This document shows positions 26,704 through 40,373 of a stretch of DNA of 64,000 nucleotides, piece by piece. The stretch is from contig NZ_JBBPCL010000001.1 of NCBI RefSeq assembly GCF_038039215.1, positions 5,580,001-5,644,000 of the forward strand. The letters run 5' to 3'. The notes under the pieces were generated by a model. The model ran no database searches and was not told the origin of the DNA. It was given only the letters and a program-made list of their open reading frames with translations. A program made the position numbers and the translations under genes. The stretch's first letter is position 1, and every line of letters begins with the position of its first letter. Source of the stretch: Pseudonocardia sp. T1-2H. GTDB taxonomy: Bacteria > Actinomycetota > Actinomycetes > Mycobacteriales > Pseudonocardiaceae.

Positions 26704-26820
26704 AGGCGCGCGTCGGATCCGCGAGGCGGCCCGGGCCACCTCGTCGTGCTCGGCGACGCGCCGGCTGCGTCACCCGCTTGGGTCGGGTCGGACGGCGCGG
26801 GCGGGTCGTAGGGTCGGCCC

Positions 26821-27983
26821 GTGCGAAGGCTGCTCTGGGTGCTGGGCGCGGTGGTGCTGGCGCTGGTGGCCGTCGCGCCCGCGGCGTGGGCCGCGCCGGG
26901 GGTGTGTGCCGGGCACGAGGCGCCGAGCGGGCCGCCCGCCCCGGAGGAGGCCGGCCCGGTCGTCGCGCCCGTCCCGGTTCCGGCGGAACCCGTCGGCGGC
27001 GGGGCCCTCGGTACGTGCGGCGACGCCGTCCCCGCCGATGCTCCGCCGCCCCCGACCGTCGGCGCGACGGGGTGGGTCGTCGCCGATCTGGACACCGGCG
27101 CCGTGCTCGCAGCACACGACCCGCACGGCCGCCAGCGCCCGGCGTCGACGCTCAAGATCCTGACGACGCTCGTGGTCCTCGAGCGGCTGGACCTCGACTC
27201 CGTCGTCGTCGCCGCGCCGGCGGACGTGCAGGTCGACGGCAGTCGCGCCGGGATCGTGCCCGGCGGCGGCTACACGGTCCGGCAGCTCCTCGCCGGGCTC
27301 CTGCTGAACTCCGGCAACGACACCGCCAACGCCCTGGCCCGCACTCTCGGCGGCGTACCGGCAGCGCTCGGGGCGATGCAGGCCAAGGCGTCCGCACTGG
27401 GTGCGCTCGACACCCGTCCCGGCTCCGTGTCCGGGCTCGACGGGCCGGGGATGTCGACGTCCGCGTACGACCTGGCCGTCCTGTTCCGGGTGGCGCTGCG
27501 GGACCCGACGATCCTCGAGCTGCTCGGGACGAGGAGCGTGCCGTTCCCCGGGTTCGGGACCCGGCCGGGTTTCACGCTGTCCAACGACGATCCGCTGCTG
27601 CTGCTCTATCCCGGCGCGATCGGCGGGAAGACGGGGTTCACCGACGCGGCCCGGCACACGTTCGTCGGGGCGGCGCAGCGGAACGGCCGACGGCTGGTGG
27701 TGTCGCTGGTCCGGGGCGAGCAGCAGCCGGTGCGAATGGAGAAACAGGCCGAGGCGCTCCTGGACTACGGCTTCGCCCTGCCCGCGTCGACGGCGCCGGT
27801 GGGGACGCTCGTGGACGCGGCGCCGGCACCGCCCCCCGCGCGCTCCGCCTCCGCGGCGTTCGGCACCGCGCCCGGGGCGAGGGTGAGTCCCCCGGCCACC
27901 CCGGCTGGTGGTGGGCCGGGAGCGTGGTCATCGTGCTCGCGGTGGGCGCCGCCGGCGCCGGCGTTCTGCGCCGCCTGCGGTAG
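26821..27983 (+). CDS. dacB: D-alanyl-D-alanine carboxypeptidase (DacB type), apparent frameshift
   Basis: Low-molecular-weight penicillin-binding protein that trims peptidoglycan stem peptides outside the membrane. Residues 1-24 are a signal peptide. Active-site motifs are S109-T-L-K112, SGN (Ser164) and KTG (Lys270), all complete. The expected C-terminal membrane anchor (WWWAGSVVIVLAVGAAGAG, then basic residues and TAG 27983) lies in another frame; restoring one C in the C5 run at 27889-27893 joins both parts. Without it the ORF would run antisense through trpS. This is an assembly error or a slippage site. Neighbouring YihY and trpS match the M. tuberculosis dacB1 (Rv3330) region. Confidence 0.88.
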
Positions 27984-28014
27984 TCCGGCGGACCGCGCGA
28001 CGCGCAGTGGCCTG

Positions 28015-28051
28015 AGAGCGCGACTCGCGAGGCCTCAGAGCGCGACTCGCG
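28015..28051. repeat. 15-bp direct repeat pair with hairpin potential
   Basis: AGAGCGCGACTCGCG occurs at 28015-28029 and 28037-28051, between convergent dacB and the YihY gene. CTGAG and CTCAG flanks and CGCGA/TCGCG parts can fold, so it may act as a terminator. Confidence 0.6.
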
Positions 28052-28098
28052 GAGATGTGGGCAGGGTGCGGGTTCCGGGCGACGAGGGAGGGCGCGGG

Positions 28099-29163
28099 TC
28101 AGCGGCGGCGGCTGAAGGCGCGAAGGCCCAACAGGCCGGTCAGCACGCCCACGCCGACGAGGCCGACCGCGGCGCGGGGGGTCGGGCCGGAGCGGACGAC
28201 GACCTCGGGCCGGATGACCGCCGGGGCCGGGACGTCGGCGGGCTCCTCCTGCTCGTTCTCCTTCGCCGTCGCGGCCCACGCCGTGACGAAGAGGATGAAC
28301 CGCGAGGTGAAGAACGCGAAGACCAGCAGACCGATGATCGGGCCGAACGCCGCGCCCGCGGGCGAGCTCGTCACCGACGCCAGGTAGTACTGCATGATCT
28401 GCTTGAGGATCTCGAAGCCGATCGCGCCGATGAGCGCGGCGCGCATCGCGCTCCGTACGGCGACGGGGGCCCGGGGCAGCCGGGCGATCACCCAGAGGAA
28501 CACGACCCAGTTCGCGGCCAGGCCGAGCAGGATCCCGAGCACGCCCAGCAGGAACCGTGCCCAACCCTGGTCGGCCAGCCCGACCAGTCGGAGCAGCGTC
28601 TCGGCGAACGCGCTGCCCGCCGCGGAGACCCCGAAGGACGCCACCAGCGCGAGGCCCAGGCCGACGAGGGCCAGCAGGTCGAAGAGGAGCCGCTTGACCA
28701 CGTTCGGCGTCTCCGGCGGCTGGGCCCACTGCTCGGACAGCGCTTCCCGGAGGTTGCTCATCCAGCCGATGCCGGAGTACAGCGCACCGATCAGGCCGAA
28801 CACCCCGACGGCACCCGCCTGCGCGATCGCCTGGTTGATGACGTCGTTGACGGTCTGCCCGAGCTGGCCGGGGACCTGTTTGGTGATGCCCGCCTGCAGC
28901 TGCTGCAGCAGCGCGGGCTGGCTGCGCAGGATGAACCCGGCGATCGCGAACGCGACCATCAGGATCGGGACCAGCGCCAGCACGCTGAAGTAGGTGATCG
29001 CCGCGGCGTAGTGGTCGCCGTGGCGGTCCGTGTAGCGCTCCCCGGCCCGGACCAGGTGGTCCAGCCACGGGTACTTGGCGCGCGCCTTCTCCAGGAAGGT
29101 GGGTTCGTCGGGCCGGTCCGCGTCGTCGTTCGGCTTCGTCGCGGTGGTCGAGTCGGCGGCCAC
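28099..29163 (-). CDS. YihY/BrkB family inner-membrane protein
   Basis: A 354-residue membrane protein with about six to seven helices. The family hallmarks are the early DHYAAAITYFSVLALVPI segment, GWMSNLREAL, and PRAPVAVRSAMRAALIGA. N- and C-terminal tails are cytoplasmic and charged. It follows trpS by 27 bp on the same strand and is probably co-transcribed; the same pair (Rv3335c-Rv3336c) exists in M. tuberculosis. The family was once called RNase BN in error; its function is unknown. Confidence 0.9.
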   Translation of the reverse strand: MAADSTTATKPNDDADRPDEPTFLEKARAKYPWLDHLVRAGERYTDRHGDHYAAAITYFSVLALVPILMVAFAIAGFILRSQPALLQQLQAGITKQVPGQLGQTVNDVINQAIAQAGAVGVFGLIGALYSGIGWMSNLREALSEQWAQPPETPNVVKRLLFDLLALVGLGLALVASFGVSAAGSAFAETLLRLVGLADQGWARFLLGVLGILLGLAANWVVFLWVIARLPRAPVAVRSAMRAALIGAIGFEILKQIMQYYLASVTSSPAGAAFGPIIGLLVFAFFTSRFILFVTAWAATAKENEQEEPADVPAPAVIRPEVVVRSGPTPRAAVGLVGVGVLTGLLGLRAFSRRR

Positions 29164-29190
29164 GCCCTCACCCCATGTCTGGTCCCCGGG

Positions 29191-31189
<1,999 letters not shown>

Positions 31190-31478
31190 CTCGTCCGACC
31201 CCGGGGACCGCGGAAGGGGCGGCGTCGGGGCCGGCGGGCTCGCGTCGGGCGACTCGATGAGGGCATCTCCCTTGACCCGGGGGGCGACGGGATCGTAGCG
31301 TCGTGCTGGCTCTGTCGATCGAAGTCCGCGAGACGCCGGGGGGCGTCGCCTCTCCACCGCAGGTGGGTGACAGCGACTCGATCGGCCGGGCGGTTCGGGT
31401 TCACCTGAGGACCCGGATCCACCGACCACTGGGGGGTCGGGCGGGGTGGGGGCGGTCGCGGTGGGTCCGCGGCCGTTC

Positions 31479-31652
31479 TCACTCGCCGTCGTCAGGGATC
31501 TCCGGATCGTCGGTCCGGCTCGTCGCGCGGTGCAGCGTCACCACACCCTTGTCCAGGTCGATCGGGCCGATCCGCCACGTGTCGCCGTCGCCGGCCTCGG
31601 CGGACTCGTCACTGATCTTGGGAGTCGGGAACAGCTCACCGAATGCAGCCAT
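31479..31652 (-). CDS. Small hypothetical protein
   Basis: A 57-residue acidic soluble protein starting at ATG 31652, with GGTGGAG as ribosome binding site; an upstream start at 31676 is less likely. A central strand-rich segment (TWRIGPIDLDKGVVTLHRA) is followed by an acidic tail. No signal peptide or known domain. It stands alone between the HxlR regulator and fbiC. Function unknown. Confidence 0.65.
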   Translation of the reverse strand: MAAFGELFPTPKISDESAEAGDGDTWRIGPIDLDKGVVTLHRATSRTDDPEIPDDGE

Positions 31653-31703
31653 GTCTCCACCGTACGCGAGGAACACGCAGGTCAGCAGGGGTGCGCGCCG
31701 ATC

Positions 31704-31737
31704 GGCGCCACGCGCGACCGATTGCGGGCGTGGCGCC
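31704..31737 (-). terminator. Terminator hairpin downstream of fbiC
   Basis: A perfect 10-bp stem GGCGCCACGC/GCGTGGCGCC with a 14-base loop, just after the fbiC stop at 31752 on the minus strand. Confidence 0.75.
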
Positions 31738-31751
31738 GGGCGGCGCGTGTA

Positions 31752-34355
31752 TCAGGCCGGAGCCAGCGGCAGGGACAGCGGGAGCGTCGGGCGGAGCCGC
31801 GCGGGAGTGCCCCGATAGGTCGTGGTGCGCTGGCGCACCGGGCGTCCGGCGGCCGCGGCGATCGCCACCAGCTCCTCGACGGAGCGCTCGGAACCGTTCT
31901 CCGAGCCCGCCATCCGGCTGATCGTCTCCTCCATGAGCGTGCCGCCCATGTCGTCCGCGCCGCCGCGCAGGATGTCCGCGGCGAGGTCGTCGCCGAGCTT
32001 CACCCAGGAGCACTGGACGTGGTCGATCCGGCCGTGCAGGGCGAGCCGGGCGAACGCGTGGACCGCCCGGTTGTCCCGCTCGGTGGGGCCCGGACGGGCC
32101 AGCCCGGCCAGGTAGATCGGCGCGTTGGTGTGCACGAACGGCAACGGGACGAACTCGGTGAAGCCCCCGGTGCGGTCCTGGATCGAGGCCAGCGTGCGCA
32201 GGTGCCCGAGCCAGTGCCGCGGCTCGTCGACGTGCCCGTACATCATCGTCGACGACGACGAGATCCCCAGCTCGTGCGCGGTGGAGACCACCTCGACCCA
32301 CTCCGACGCCGGCAACTTGCCCTTGGTCAGCACCCAGCGGACCTCGTCGTCGAGGATCTCCGCGGCGGTGCCCGGGATCGAGCCCAGCCCGGCCGCCTTG
32401 AGCTCCTGGAGCCACTCCCGCACCGACACCCCGGCCTTCGACGCCGCGGACACGATCTCCATCGGGGAGAACGCGTGCACGTGCATCCCCGGGACGGCCT
32501 CGTGGACCGCGCGGACCAGGTCCGCGTAGAAGGTCACCGGCAGCTGCGGGTCGATGCCGCCCTGCACGCAGACCTCCGTGGCGCCGTCCCGCGCGGCCTC
32601 CGCGGCCCGCGAGGCGACCTCGTCCAGGGAGAGCCGGAAGGCGTCCGCGTCCCGCTCGCGCTGGGCGAACGCGCAGAACCGGCAGCCGACGTAGCAGACG
32701 TTGGAGAAGTTGATGTTCCGGTTGATCACATAGGTGACGTCGTCCCCGACGACGTCGCGGCGCAGCGCATCTGCCAGCCGGGCGAGCTCCTCCAGCGCCG
32801 GCCCCTCGGCGGTGAGCACTGCCATCGCCGCGGCCTCGTTCGCCGGGTCCAACAGTCCCGCGGGGTTCTCCCCGGCGAGGACGAGGCCCTCGCGGACGTC
32901 CCCGGACAGCCGTTCCGGGGCCCGCGAGCGCTGCTCGGCCAGCTCGGCCTTCAGCTCGTCCCAGTCCCCGTAGACCGACGCGAAGTCCCCGCGCCGGTCC
33001 TCGGTCCGGCCGGTGGTGTCGATCGAGGAGTTCAGGTCGATCCGGCCGCTGGACTCGAACCCGCCGTCGGGCTCCTGCCACGGCCGGCCCTCGACCACCG
33101 CGTCGGGGTTCGCCAGCCCGGTCTCCGGGTCCGCCAGCGCGGCGACGTGCGCGTGCAGCCGGGTGTCGATCCACGGCGACCCCGCGAGCACGTACTTGGG
33201 GTAGGCGGTGAGCCGCTCGCGCAGGGTGAAGCCGGACTCCGCGGAGCGGGCCGCGAGCTCGTCGATCACCGGCCAGGGGCGCTCGGGGTTGACGTGGTCC
33301 GGGGTCACCGGCGACACGCCGCCCCAGTCGTCGATGCCGGCGCGGAGCATGAGCGCGAACTCCTCGCCGACGAGGTTCGGCGGCGCCTGCACCCGCATCT
33401 TCGGCCCGAGGACCAGGCGCGTGACCGCGATCGTGGCGGCCAGATCGTCGAGGTCCGCGTCCGGGTCGTTCGCCATCGCGGTGTCCGGCTTGGCCCGGAA
33501 GTTCTGCACGATGACTTCCTGGATGTGCCCGCTCGCCCGCGCCGCGGACCGGATCGCGAAGATCGACTCGGCGCGCTCGGTGCGGTTCTCCCCGATCCCG
33601 ATCAGGATGCCGGTGGTGAACGGGACGCCCACCCGTCCGGCCTCGGTCAGGGCGCGGAGCCGGACCGCGGGCTCCTTGTCCGGGCTGCCGTAGTGCGGGC
33701 CGCCGGGCTCGGACCACAGGCGCGTCGCGGTCGTCTCCAGCATCATCCCCATGCTCGGGGCGACGGGCTTGAGCCGCGTGAGCTCCTCCCAGCTGAGTAC
33801 GCCGGGGTTGAGGTGCGGCAGCAGGCCGGTCTCCTCGAGCACCGCGATCGCGCAGGCCCGGACGTAGTCCAACGTGGAGTCGTAGCCGCGCTCGTCGAGC
33901 CACTCCCGCGCGGCGGGCCAGCGTGCCTCCGGGCGGTCCCCGAGGGTGAACAGGGCCTCCTTGCACCCGGCCGCCGCGCCGGCCCGGGCGATCTCGAGCA
34001 CCTCGTCGCGCTCCAGGAACGCCGCGGGCAGCCGGTGCGGCACCGTGGCGAAGGTGCAGTAGTGGCAGCGGTCCCGACAGAGCCGGGTCAGCGGGATGAA
34101 CACCTTGCGCGAGTACGTGACGACGCCCGGCCGCCCCGCGTCGACCAGGCCCGCGTCCCGGACCGTCGACGCGGCGTCCAGCAGCGCGTCGAGCTGCTCA
34201 CCGCGCGCCGCCAGCAGCACCGCCGCCTCGGTGACGTCTAGGACCACCCCGTCGCGCGCACGGCGCAGTGCCCGGCGAATCGCCGACTCCGACGGCAGCG
34301 GTTCGTCCGCGTCGTGCGCGCGAGGGGAGAACTGAGGGTCGGGGAGGTCCGCCAT
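31752..34355 (-). CDS. fbiC: FO synthase (coenzyme F420 biosynthesis)
   Basis: Bifunctional radical SAM enzyme of 867 residues making the deazaflavin chromophore FO from tyrosine and a flavin precursor. Two radical SAM domains are fused, as in actinobacteria: the CofG half has the cluster motif C93-x3-C97-x2-C100 (LCRDRCHYC), and the CofH half has C554-x3-C558-x2-C561 (CYVGCRFC). Both halves are full length, so F420-dependent metabolism is expected in this organism. It is a single-gene unit ended by the hairpin at 31704-31737. Confidence 0.97.
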   Translation of the reverse strand: MADLPDPQFSPRAHDADEPLPSESAIRRALRRARDGVVLDVTEAAVLLAARGEQLDALLDAASTVRDAGLVDAGRPGVVTYSRKVFIPLTRLCRDRCHYCTFATVPHRLPAAFLERDEVLEIARAGAAAGCKEALFTLGDRPEARWPAAREWLDERGYDSTLDYVRACAIAVLEETGLLPHLNPGVLSWEELTRLKPVAPSMGMMLETTATRLWSEPGGPHYGSPDKEPAVRLRALTEAGRVGVPFTTGILIGIGENRTERAESIFAIRSAARASGHIQEVIVQNFRAKPDTAMANDPDADLDDLAATIAVTRLVLGPKMRVQAPPNLVGEEFALMLRAGIDDWGGVSPVTPDHVNPERPWPVIDELAARSAESGFTLRERLTAYPKYVLAGSPWIDTRLHAHVAALADPETGLANPDAVVEGRPWQEPDGGFESSGRIDLNSSIDTTGRTEDRRGDFASVYGDWDELKAELAEQRSRAPERLSGDVREGLVLAGENPAGLLDPANEAAAMAVLTAEGPALEELARLADALRRDVVGDDVTYVINRNINFSNVCYVGCRFCAFAQRERDADAFRLSLDEVASRAAEAARDGATEVCVQGGIDPQLPVTFYADLVRAVHEAVPGMHVHAFSPMEIVSAASKAGVSVREWLQELKAAGLGSIPGTAAEILDDEVRWVLTKGKLPASEWVEVVSTAHELGISSSSTMMYGHVDEPRHWLGHLRTLASIQDRTGGFTEFVPLPFVHTNAPIYLAGLARPGPTERDNRAVHAFARLALHGRIDHVQCSWVKLGDDLAADILRGGADDMGGTLMEETISRMAGSENGSERSVEELVAIAAAAGRPVRQRTTTYRGTPARLRPTLPLSLPLAPA

Positions 34356-34436
34356 GGCCCTACCCTAGGTCGGCGCCCCGCGGTGGTCTAAGGACGGGAA
34401 CGTCACATGTCCGGGGTCATGGACCGGGAATAGCGC

Positions 34437-34928
34437 TCACGCCACGTCCGCGGGCTCCCCTCCGGTGACCCGGAGCAGCTCCGCGAACGTCGTCGGGAAG
34501 ACGGCGTGCGCGATCCCGCCCGCCGCCCAGATCTCGTCGAACGCCTCGAGCGCGCGGTCCACGAGCGTGCGCAGCGGGGCCGGGTGTCCGACGGGTGCGA
34601 CGCCGCCGATGACCTGTCCCGTGGCGGCCCGCACGAAGTCCGGGCTCGCGCGCGTCACCTTGCGCACCCCGATCAGGGCGGCGACCTTGCCGGTGTCGAC
34701 GCGGTGGGCGCCCGAGGTGAGGACGAGCAGCGGCTCCCCGTCCGCGTCGAAGACCAGGGAGTTCGCGATCTGCCCGACCTCCACGCCGAGCGCCGCGGCG
34801 GCCGACGCGGCCGTGGTCACGGCGTCCGGGAGGACCCGGAGCCCGTCGACCGCGCGGTCCGCGGCCCCACCCACGCGGAGGGCGTCGACGACGAGCTGGA
34901 CGTTCCGATGCGCCGGCGAGTCGTTCAT
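34437..34928 (-). CDS. YbaK/ProX family aminoacyl-tRNA deacylase-like protein
   Basis: A 163-residue single-domain protein starting at ATG 34928. The fold is recognised from GVEVGQIANSLVF, LLVLTSGAHRVDTGKVAA (with the conserved Lys), GVRKVTRASPDFVRAATGQVIGGVAPVGH and the C-terminal WAAGGIAHAVF, the hallmark order of YbaK/EbsC proteins. Members hydrolyse mischarged tRNAs such as Cys-tRNA(Pro); specificity cannot be told here. A short gap separates it from the pseudokinase gene on the same strand. Confidence 0.9.
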   Translation of the reverse strand: MNDSPAHRNVQLVVDALRVGGAADRAVDGLRVLPDAVTTAASAAAALGVEVGQIANSLVFDADGEPLLVLTSGAHRVDTGKVAALIGVRKVTRASPDFVRAATGQVIGGVAPVGHPAPLRTLVDRALEAFDEIWAAGGIAHAVFPTTFAELLRVTGGEPADVA

Positions 34929-34961
34929 GGGGTCAGTGGACCACGGGTACCGGTGATCGGT

Positions 34962-35810
34962 TCATGCGAGGAAACGCCGCCAGAAGGAGCGCCGTCCCGC
35001 CCGTGAGCCCGTGCCCAGCATGGCGAGCGCGTCCGCCGCGGAAGGGCGTTCCCTGGGCTCCCGGCGCAGCAACGCCGCGATCACCCCGGCGAGCGGCGGC
35101 CCGCAGCCGGCCTCGGGGACGGGGCCGTCGAGCACCGCCGCCCGGGTCGCCGTGACGTCCGCACGCATGAAGGGGCCCCGGCCCTCGACCGCGAAGAACA
35201 GCGTCGCGCCGAGCGACCACAGGTCCGTCGCGGCCGTCGCGGGGCCGCCGGTGATCCGCTCGGGCGCGTGGAAGTCCGGGTTCGCGGTGAGCTGCTCGCG
35301 TCCCATCAGCCGCGGGTGGTCGAGCGCCTGCGCCAGGCCGACGTCGCTGAGTACCACCCGTCCGCCGCGTCCCAGCAGCACCGCGCGCGGCCGGATCGCC
35401 CCGTGCACGATCTCGCCCTCGTGCGCGACGCGCAGGGTCTGCAGCAGCGCCCGCGTCGTCTCGACCGCCTGCTGGCCCCGCAGGGGGCCGGACCGCGCGA
35501 CGGCGTCGGAGAGCCGTCGGGCGTCGAGCAGCTCGGTGACGACATGGTCCACCCCGGAGTCCACGACGACGTCGTGCACGGCGAGGAGCCCGGTCGTCCC
35601 CAGCCGTGCGGCGCCGCGCGCCTCGCGCAGCAGGCGCTCGCGGAAAAGGGCGTGCTCGGGAGCGCCCAACCCGGCCGGGAGGTGCAGCTCCTTGACGGCC
35701 ACCTGCCGCCCCGTCAGCCGGTCCTGGGCCCGCCACACCGGGCCCAGGGCGCCGTCGCCGAGGCCGCCGAGGACCACGTAGCGGCCTCCGATGACGCGGC
35801 TCGGGATCAC
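34962..35810 (-). CDS. Kinase-fold protein lacking the catalytic Asp (pseudokinase)
   Basis: A 282-residue soluble protein with a single Hanks-type fold. The glycine loop (GDGALGPVW) and ATP lysine (VAVKEL) are kept, but the HRD catalytic loop is HGAIRPRAVLL, with neither the catalytic Asp nor the Asn, and DFG is DVG. The APE motif (APERITGG) and WSLGATLF are present. There is no membrane helix. It is therefore probably a pseudokinase that binds nucleotide or a partner. GTG 35810 overlaps the exonuclease III stop by 4 bp (GTGA), so the two are translationally coupled. Confidence 0.85.
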   Translation of the reverse strand: MIPSRVIGGRYVVLGGLGDGALGPVWRAQDRLTGRQVAVKELHLPAGLGAPEHALFRERLLREARGAARLGTTGLLAVHDVVVDSGVDHVVTELLDARRLSDAVARSGPLRGQQAVETTRALLQTLRVAHEGEIVHGAIRPRAVLLGRGGRVVLSDVGLAQALDHPRLMGREQLTANPDFHAPERITGGPATAATDLWSLGATLFFAVEGRGPFMRADVTATRAAVLDGPVPEAGCGPPLAGVIAALLRREPRERPSAADALAMLGTGSRAGRRSFWRRFLA

Positions 35811-36623
35811 GGGCCCGCGAACCGCACGGTGACGGGGGCGTGGTCGGACCAGCGGGTGTCGTACGTGGCGGCGCGCTCGACGGTCGCGAGCTCGGCGCGG
35901 GCGGCGAGGTCCGGCGTCGCGAGGACGTGGTCGATCCGCCAGCCGGCGTCGTTGTCGAACGCGCGGCCACGGTAGCTCCACCAGGTGTACGGCCCGTCGA
36001 CGTCCGGGTGCAGCGCGCGCACGACGTCCGCCCAGCCCGCGGCGCCCAGCTCCGCCATCCAGGCCCGCTCGTGCGGCAGGAAGCCGGAGCTTCGCGAGGT
36101 TGCCGCGCCAGTTGCGGATGTCCGCCTCGGCGGGGGCGATGTTCCAGTCCCCGCAGACCAGCACCTCGCGGCCGTCCGCGGCGGACTTCTCGCGGCGCTC
36201 GGCGAGGTGCTCGGCGAAGGCGACGAGGAAGCGGTCCTTCTCCTCCTGCTTCGGCGTGCCCGCGGCACCCTTCGGGAGGTAGAGGGAGGCGACGGTGACC
36301 TCGGGGAGGTCGATCTCGACGTACCGGCCGCTGTCGTCGAACTCGGCCACCCCGACGCCGACGCGCACCGCCTCGGGTGCCTCGCGGCTCAGCACTGCGA
36401 CCCCGCTGCGCCCCTTCGCGGACCCGCACGGCGCCTGCGTGAGGTGCCAGCCGCCGCGGTCGATCTCGTCTCGGAAGGCGGCCGGGAGCTCCTCGGGCCG
36501 GGCCCGGACCTCCTGCAGGCACACGACGTCCGCCTCGGTGGTGGCGAGCCACTCCACGAAGCCCTTGGTCGCGGCGGCCCGCACACCGTTGACGTTGACG
36601 GTGCTGACGGTCGAGGGAGCCAC
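35807..36623 (-). CDS. xthA: Exodeoxyribonuclease III, apparent frameshift
   Basis: AP endonuclease/3'-5' exonuclease of base-excision repair. The N-terminal part carries NVNGVRAA, LQEVRA (metal-binding Glu) and CGDWNIAPAEADIRNW; the C-terminal part carries GWRIDHVLAT and WSDHAPV with the catalytic Asp-His. The two lie in different frames, joined near 36087-36093 where the minus strand reads GAAGCTC; removing one A gives a smooth GNLASSGFLPHER. Start GTG 36623 has AAGGTGGGG upstream. About 270 residues after correction, normal for the family. It is coupled to the pseudokinase downstream. Confidence 0.88.
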
Positions 36624-36709
36624 GTCCCCACCTTGCCGCAGCGGCCGGCGTTCCGCGGCGCCCGGGGGGTGCCGCCGGCCACGATCACCCGGAGGAGGTG
36701 GTCGGTGAC

Positions 36710-37063
36710 TCAGCAGACACTGCCCTGTGTCGCCGCGAGGCTCTCGTTGAGCGCCCATCGGTCGCCCCCGGTCAGTTTGCGGAACCCGTTGGTGACGACG
36801 CCGCGCTCGGCGTCGACCTCGGTGCCCCGGCTCAGTGTCCCGACGGGCGCGAGCTCGGTCCCCGGCGACGACCGGACGTTGAGCTGATCCGGCAGAACGG
36901 TCATGGTGCAGCCGGTGACACCCGTGGCGGGAGCGGTCCCGAAGCTGAACCCGCCCCCGGAGACCAACGCGACCGCCGCGAGCAGGGTGCCCGCGAGCAG
37001 CACGAACGCCCATCCCCTGAACGAGGATGCCTCGAGCTTGGGGACCTTGATGCGGTTTGCCAT
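36710..37063 (-). CDS. Membrane-anchored SH3b-domain protein
   Basis: A 117-residue protein from ATG 37063 with a GGAGGA ribosome binding site. One N-terminal membrane helix (about residues 19-40, FVLLAGTLLAAVALVSGGG) leaves the C-terminal part outside. This contains LNVRSSPG, the start of a bacterial SH3 (SH3b) domain, and two Cys (in VTGCTM and at the C-terminus, GSVC) that could form a disulfide. SH3b domains often bind cell-wall peptides. No partner is evident from the neighbours. Confidence 0.78.
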   Translation of the reverse strand: MANRIKVPKLEASSFRGWAFVLLAGTLLAAVALVSGGGFSFGTAPATGVTGCTMTVLPDQLNVRSSPGTELAPVGTLSRGTEVDAERGVVTNGFRKLTGGDRWALNESLAATQGSVC

Positions 37064-37232
37064 GGACGTCCTCCGCGACGGGTGCGGACACCCACCGTAG
37101 CCGAGCGACGGCGCTGCGGGACAGGCCCCGCCGGGCGGTACTCCTCGTCACGCCCGCGACACGTTCACGCAGGCCACAGGACGCGCCGATGTCCCGGGAG
37201 GACGGGACGGGGGACGCGTAGGACAGCCGTAC

Positions 37233-37243
37233 GGTATAGCGTG
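37233..37243 (+). promoter_or_regulatory. Candidate -10 region upstream of icd
   Basis: GGTATAGCGTG, containing TATAGC, is identical to the box before add. It lies about 67 bases upstream of the icd start, implying a leader of about 60 bases. The -35 is not clear. Confidence 0.35.
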
Positions 37244-37309
37244 GCGGCCGAGTGGAGGGCGTAGCGCCTTCCCGGTCCAGGTCCGGAAACGAAGAGCTAG
37301 GTTGCCGAC

Positions 37310-39529
<2,220 letters not shown>

Positions 39530-39541
39530 CGCTACGCGCCT

Positions 39542-39581
39542 GTGCGCGGAAATCGTCGCCCCGGCGACGATTTCCGCGCAC
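39542..39581 (+). terminator. Terminator hairpin after icd (GTGCGCGG family)
   Basis: A perfect 19-bp inverted repeat, GTGCGCGGAAATCGTCGCC (39542-39560) with GGCGACGATTTCCGCGCAC (39563-39581), and almost no loop. It closely resembles the hairpin at 12169-12208. Confidence 0.92.
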
Positions 39582-39600
39582 GAGCACCAGAGGTGCCTCG

Positions 39601-39810
39601 ATGCCCGCGGGACCGCTCGCCGGGGTGCGCCTCCTGGCCGTCACCGACACGTTCATGGGGCCGTACGCCACCGGCGGTCCGTCTCGGGCGAGGCCCGGTC
39701 CGTCGAGGTGCCGATGCCGGAGACGCTCGCGGCGTTCACCGGCTCGAACAGCGGGGCGGGTACGCCTACTCGCCGCCGCGGGGACCGGTGCGGATACGCG
39801 CGAACCACGT
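39601..39810 (+). pseudogene. Possible remnant of a class III (CaiB/BaiF-like) CoA-transferase
   Basis: An ATG at 39601 with AGAGGTG upstream opens a frame beginning PLAGVRLLAVTDTFMGPYATGG, which resembles the LAGVRVL...GPYAT start of family III CoA-transferases. After about 22 residues the frame turns into Arg/Pro-rich nonsense, while other frames hold short plausible pieces. The rest of the gene is missing before the DUF3017-like gene. I read it as a decayed 5' fragment; confidence is low. Confidence 0.35.
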
Positions 39811-39895
39811 CCCCGCACCGGATCCCCTACGCGACTACCGGGCTCCGAAAGCCGCGTTGTGGCTCCATGACGCGGAGAGCCGGGGGTGCGGCCGG

Positions 39896-40210
39896 TCAGC
39901 TGACGGCCAGGGAGCCCCTGGTGATCGTCAGGGCCAGGGCCACGATCAGTACGCCGAAGCCGCCGTAGCAGAGCACGTCGATCATGCGGCCGCGGATCGC
40001 GAGCAGCCCGGCGCGGCTCGGCGGCAGCGTGGCCCGCAGGACCGCCGCGACGAGCAGCGCCCCGCCGAGCAGCACCGACCCCTGCCGCCAGTGCTCACCG
40101 AGCACCCGGGCCAGGCCGGCGACGGCGATCAGCAGGACGAGCAGCAGCGCGCCGTGGACCGTCAGCCAGGCGCGTACGTCGGGACGGCCGGTGGCGTTCA
40201 CGCCCGCCAT
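39896..40210 (-). CDS. Small membrane protein, DUF3017-like
   Basis: A 104-residue protein from ATG 40210 with three predicted membrane helices (about residues 18-38, 45-60 and 80-98) joined by an Arg-rich loop (LRATLPPSRAGLLAIRGRMIDVL). That layout matches actinobacterial DUF3017 proteins (M. tuberculosis Rv3355c beside folD), although folD is not here. Function unknown. Confidence 0.7.
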   Translation of the reverse strand: MAGVNATGRPDVRAWLTVHGALLLVLLIAVAGLARVLGEHWRQGSVLLGGALLVAAVLRATLPPSRAGLLAIRGRMIDVLCYGGFGVLIVALALTITRGSLAVS

Positions 40211-40373
40211 CCTCCCAGGCGAAGGCCAGGCGGGCGCACAGACCAGAGAGGACGGTCGAGATTCTCAGAATGAGACGACCATGACCGTTCACACTGCCCT
40301 TAATGATCTGTGACGGGGCGCACATCAGCGCTCCGCGCCCGCACGACCCCGCTCACCACAGGAGCGTCCATCC

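Noticed and set aside
34962..35810. Annotation of this gene as an active Ser/Thr kinase
   Set aside because: The catalytic Asp and Asn of the HRDxKxxN loop are missing, so a kinase-fold protein is the safer call.
37064..37309. tRNA-like stretch before icd (GTGGCGGCCGAGTGG)
   Set aside because: No T-loop GGTTCGA-type sequence, anticodon arm or acceptor pairing could be found.
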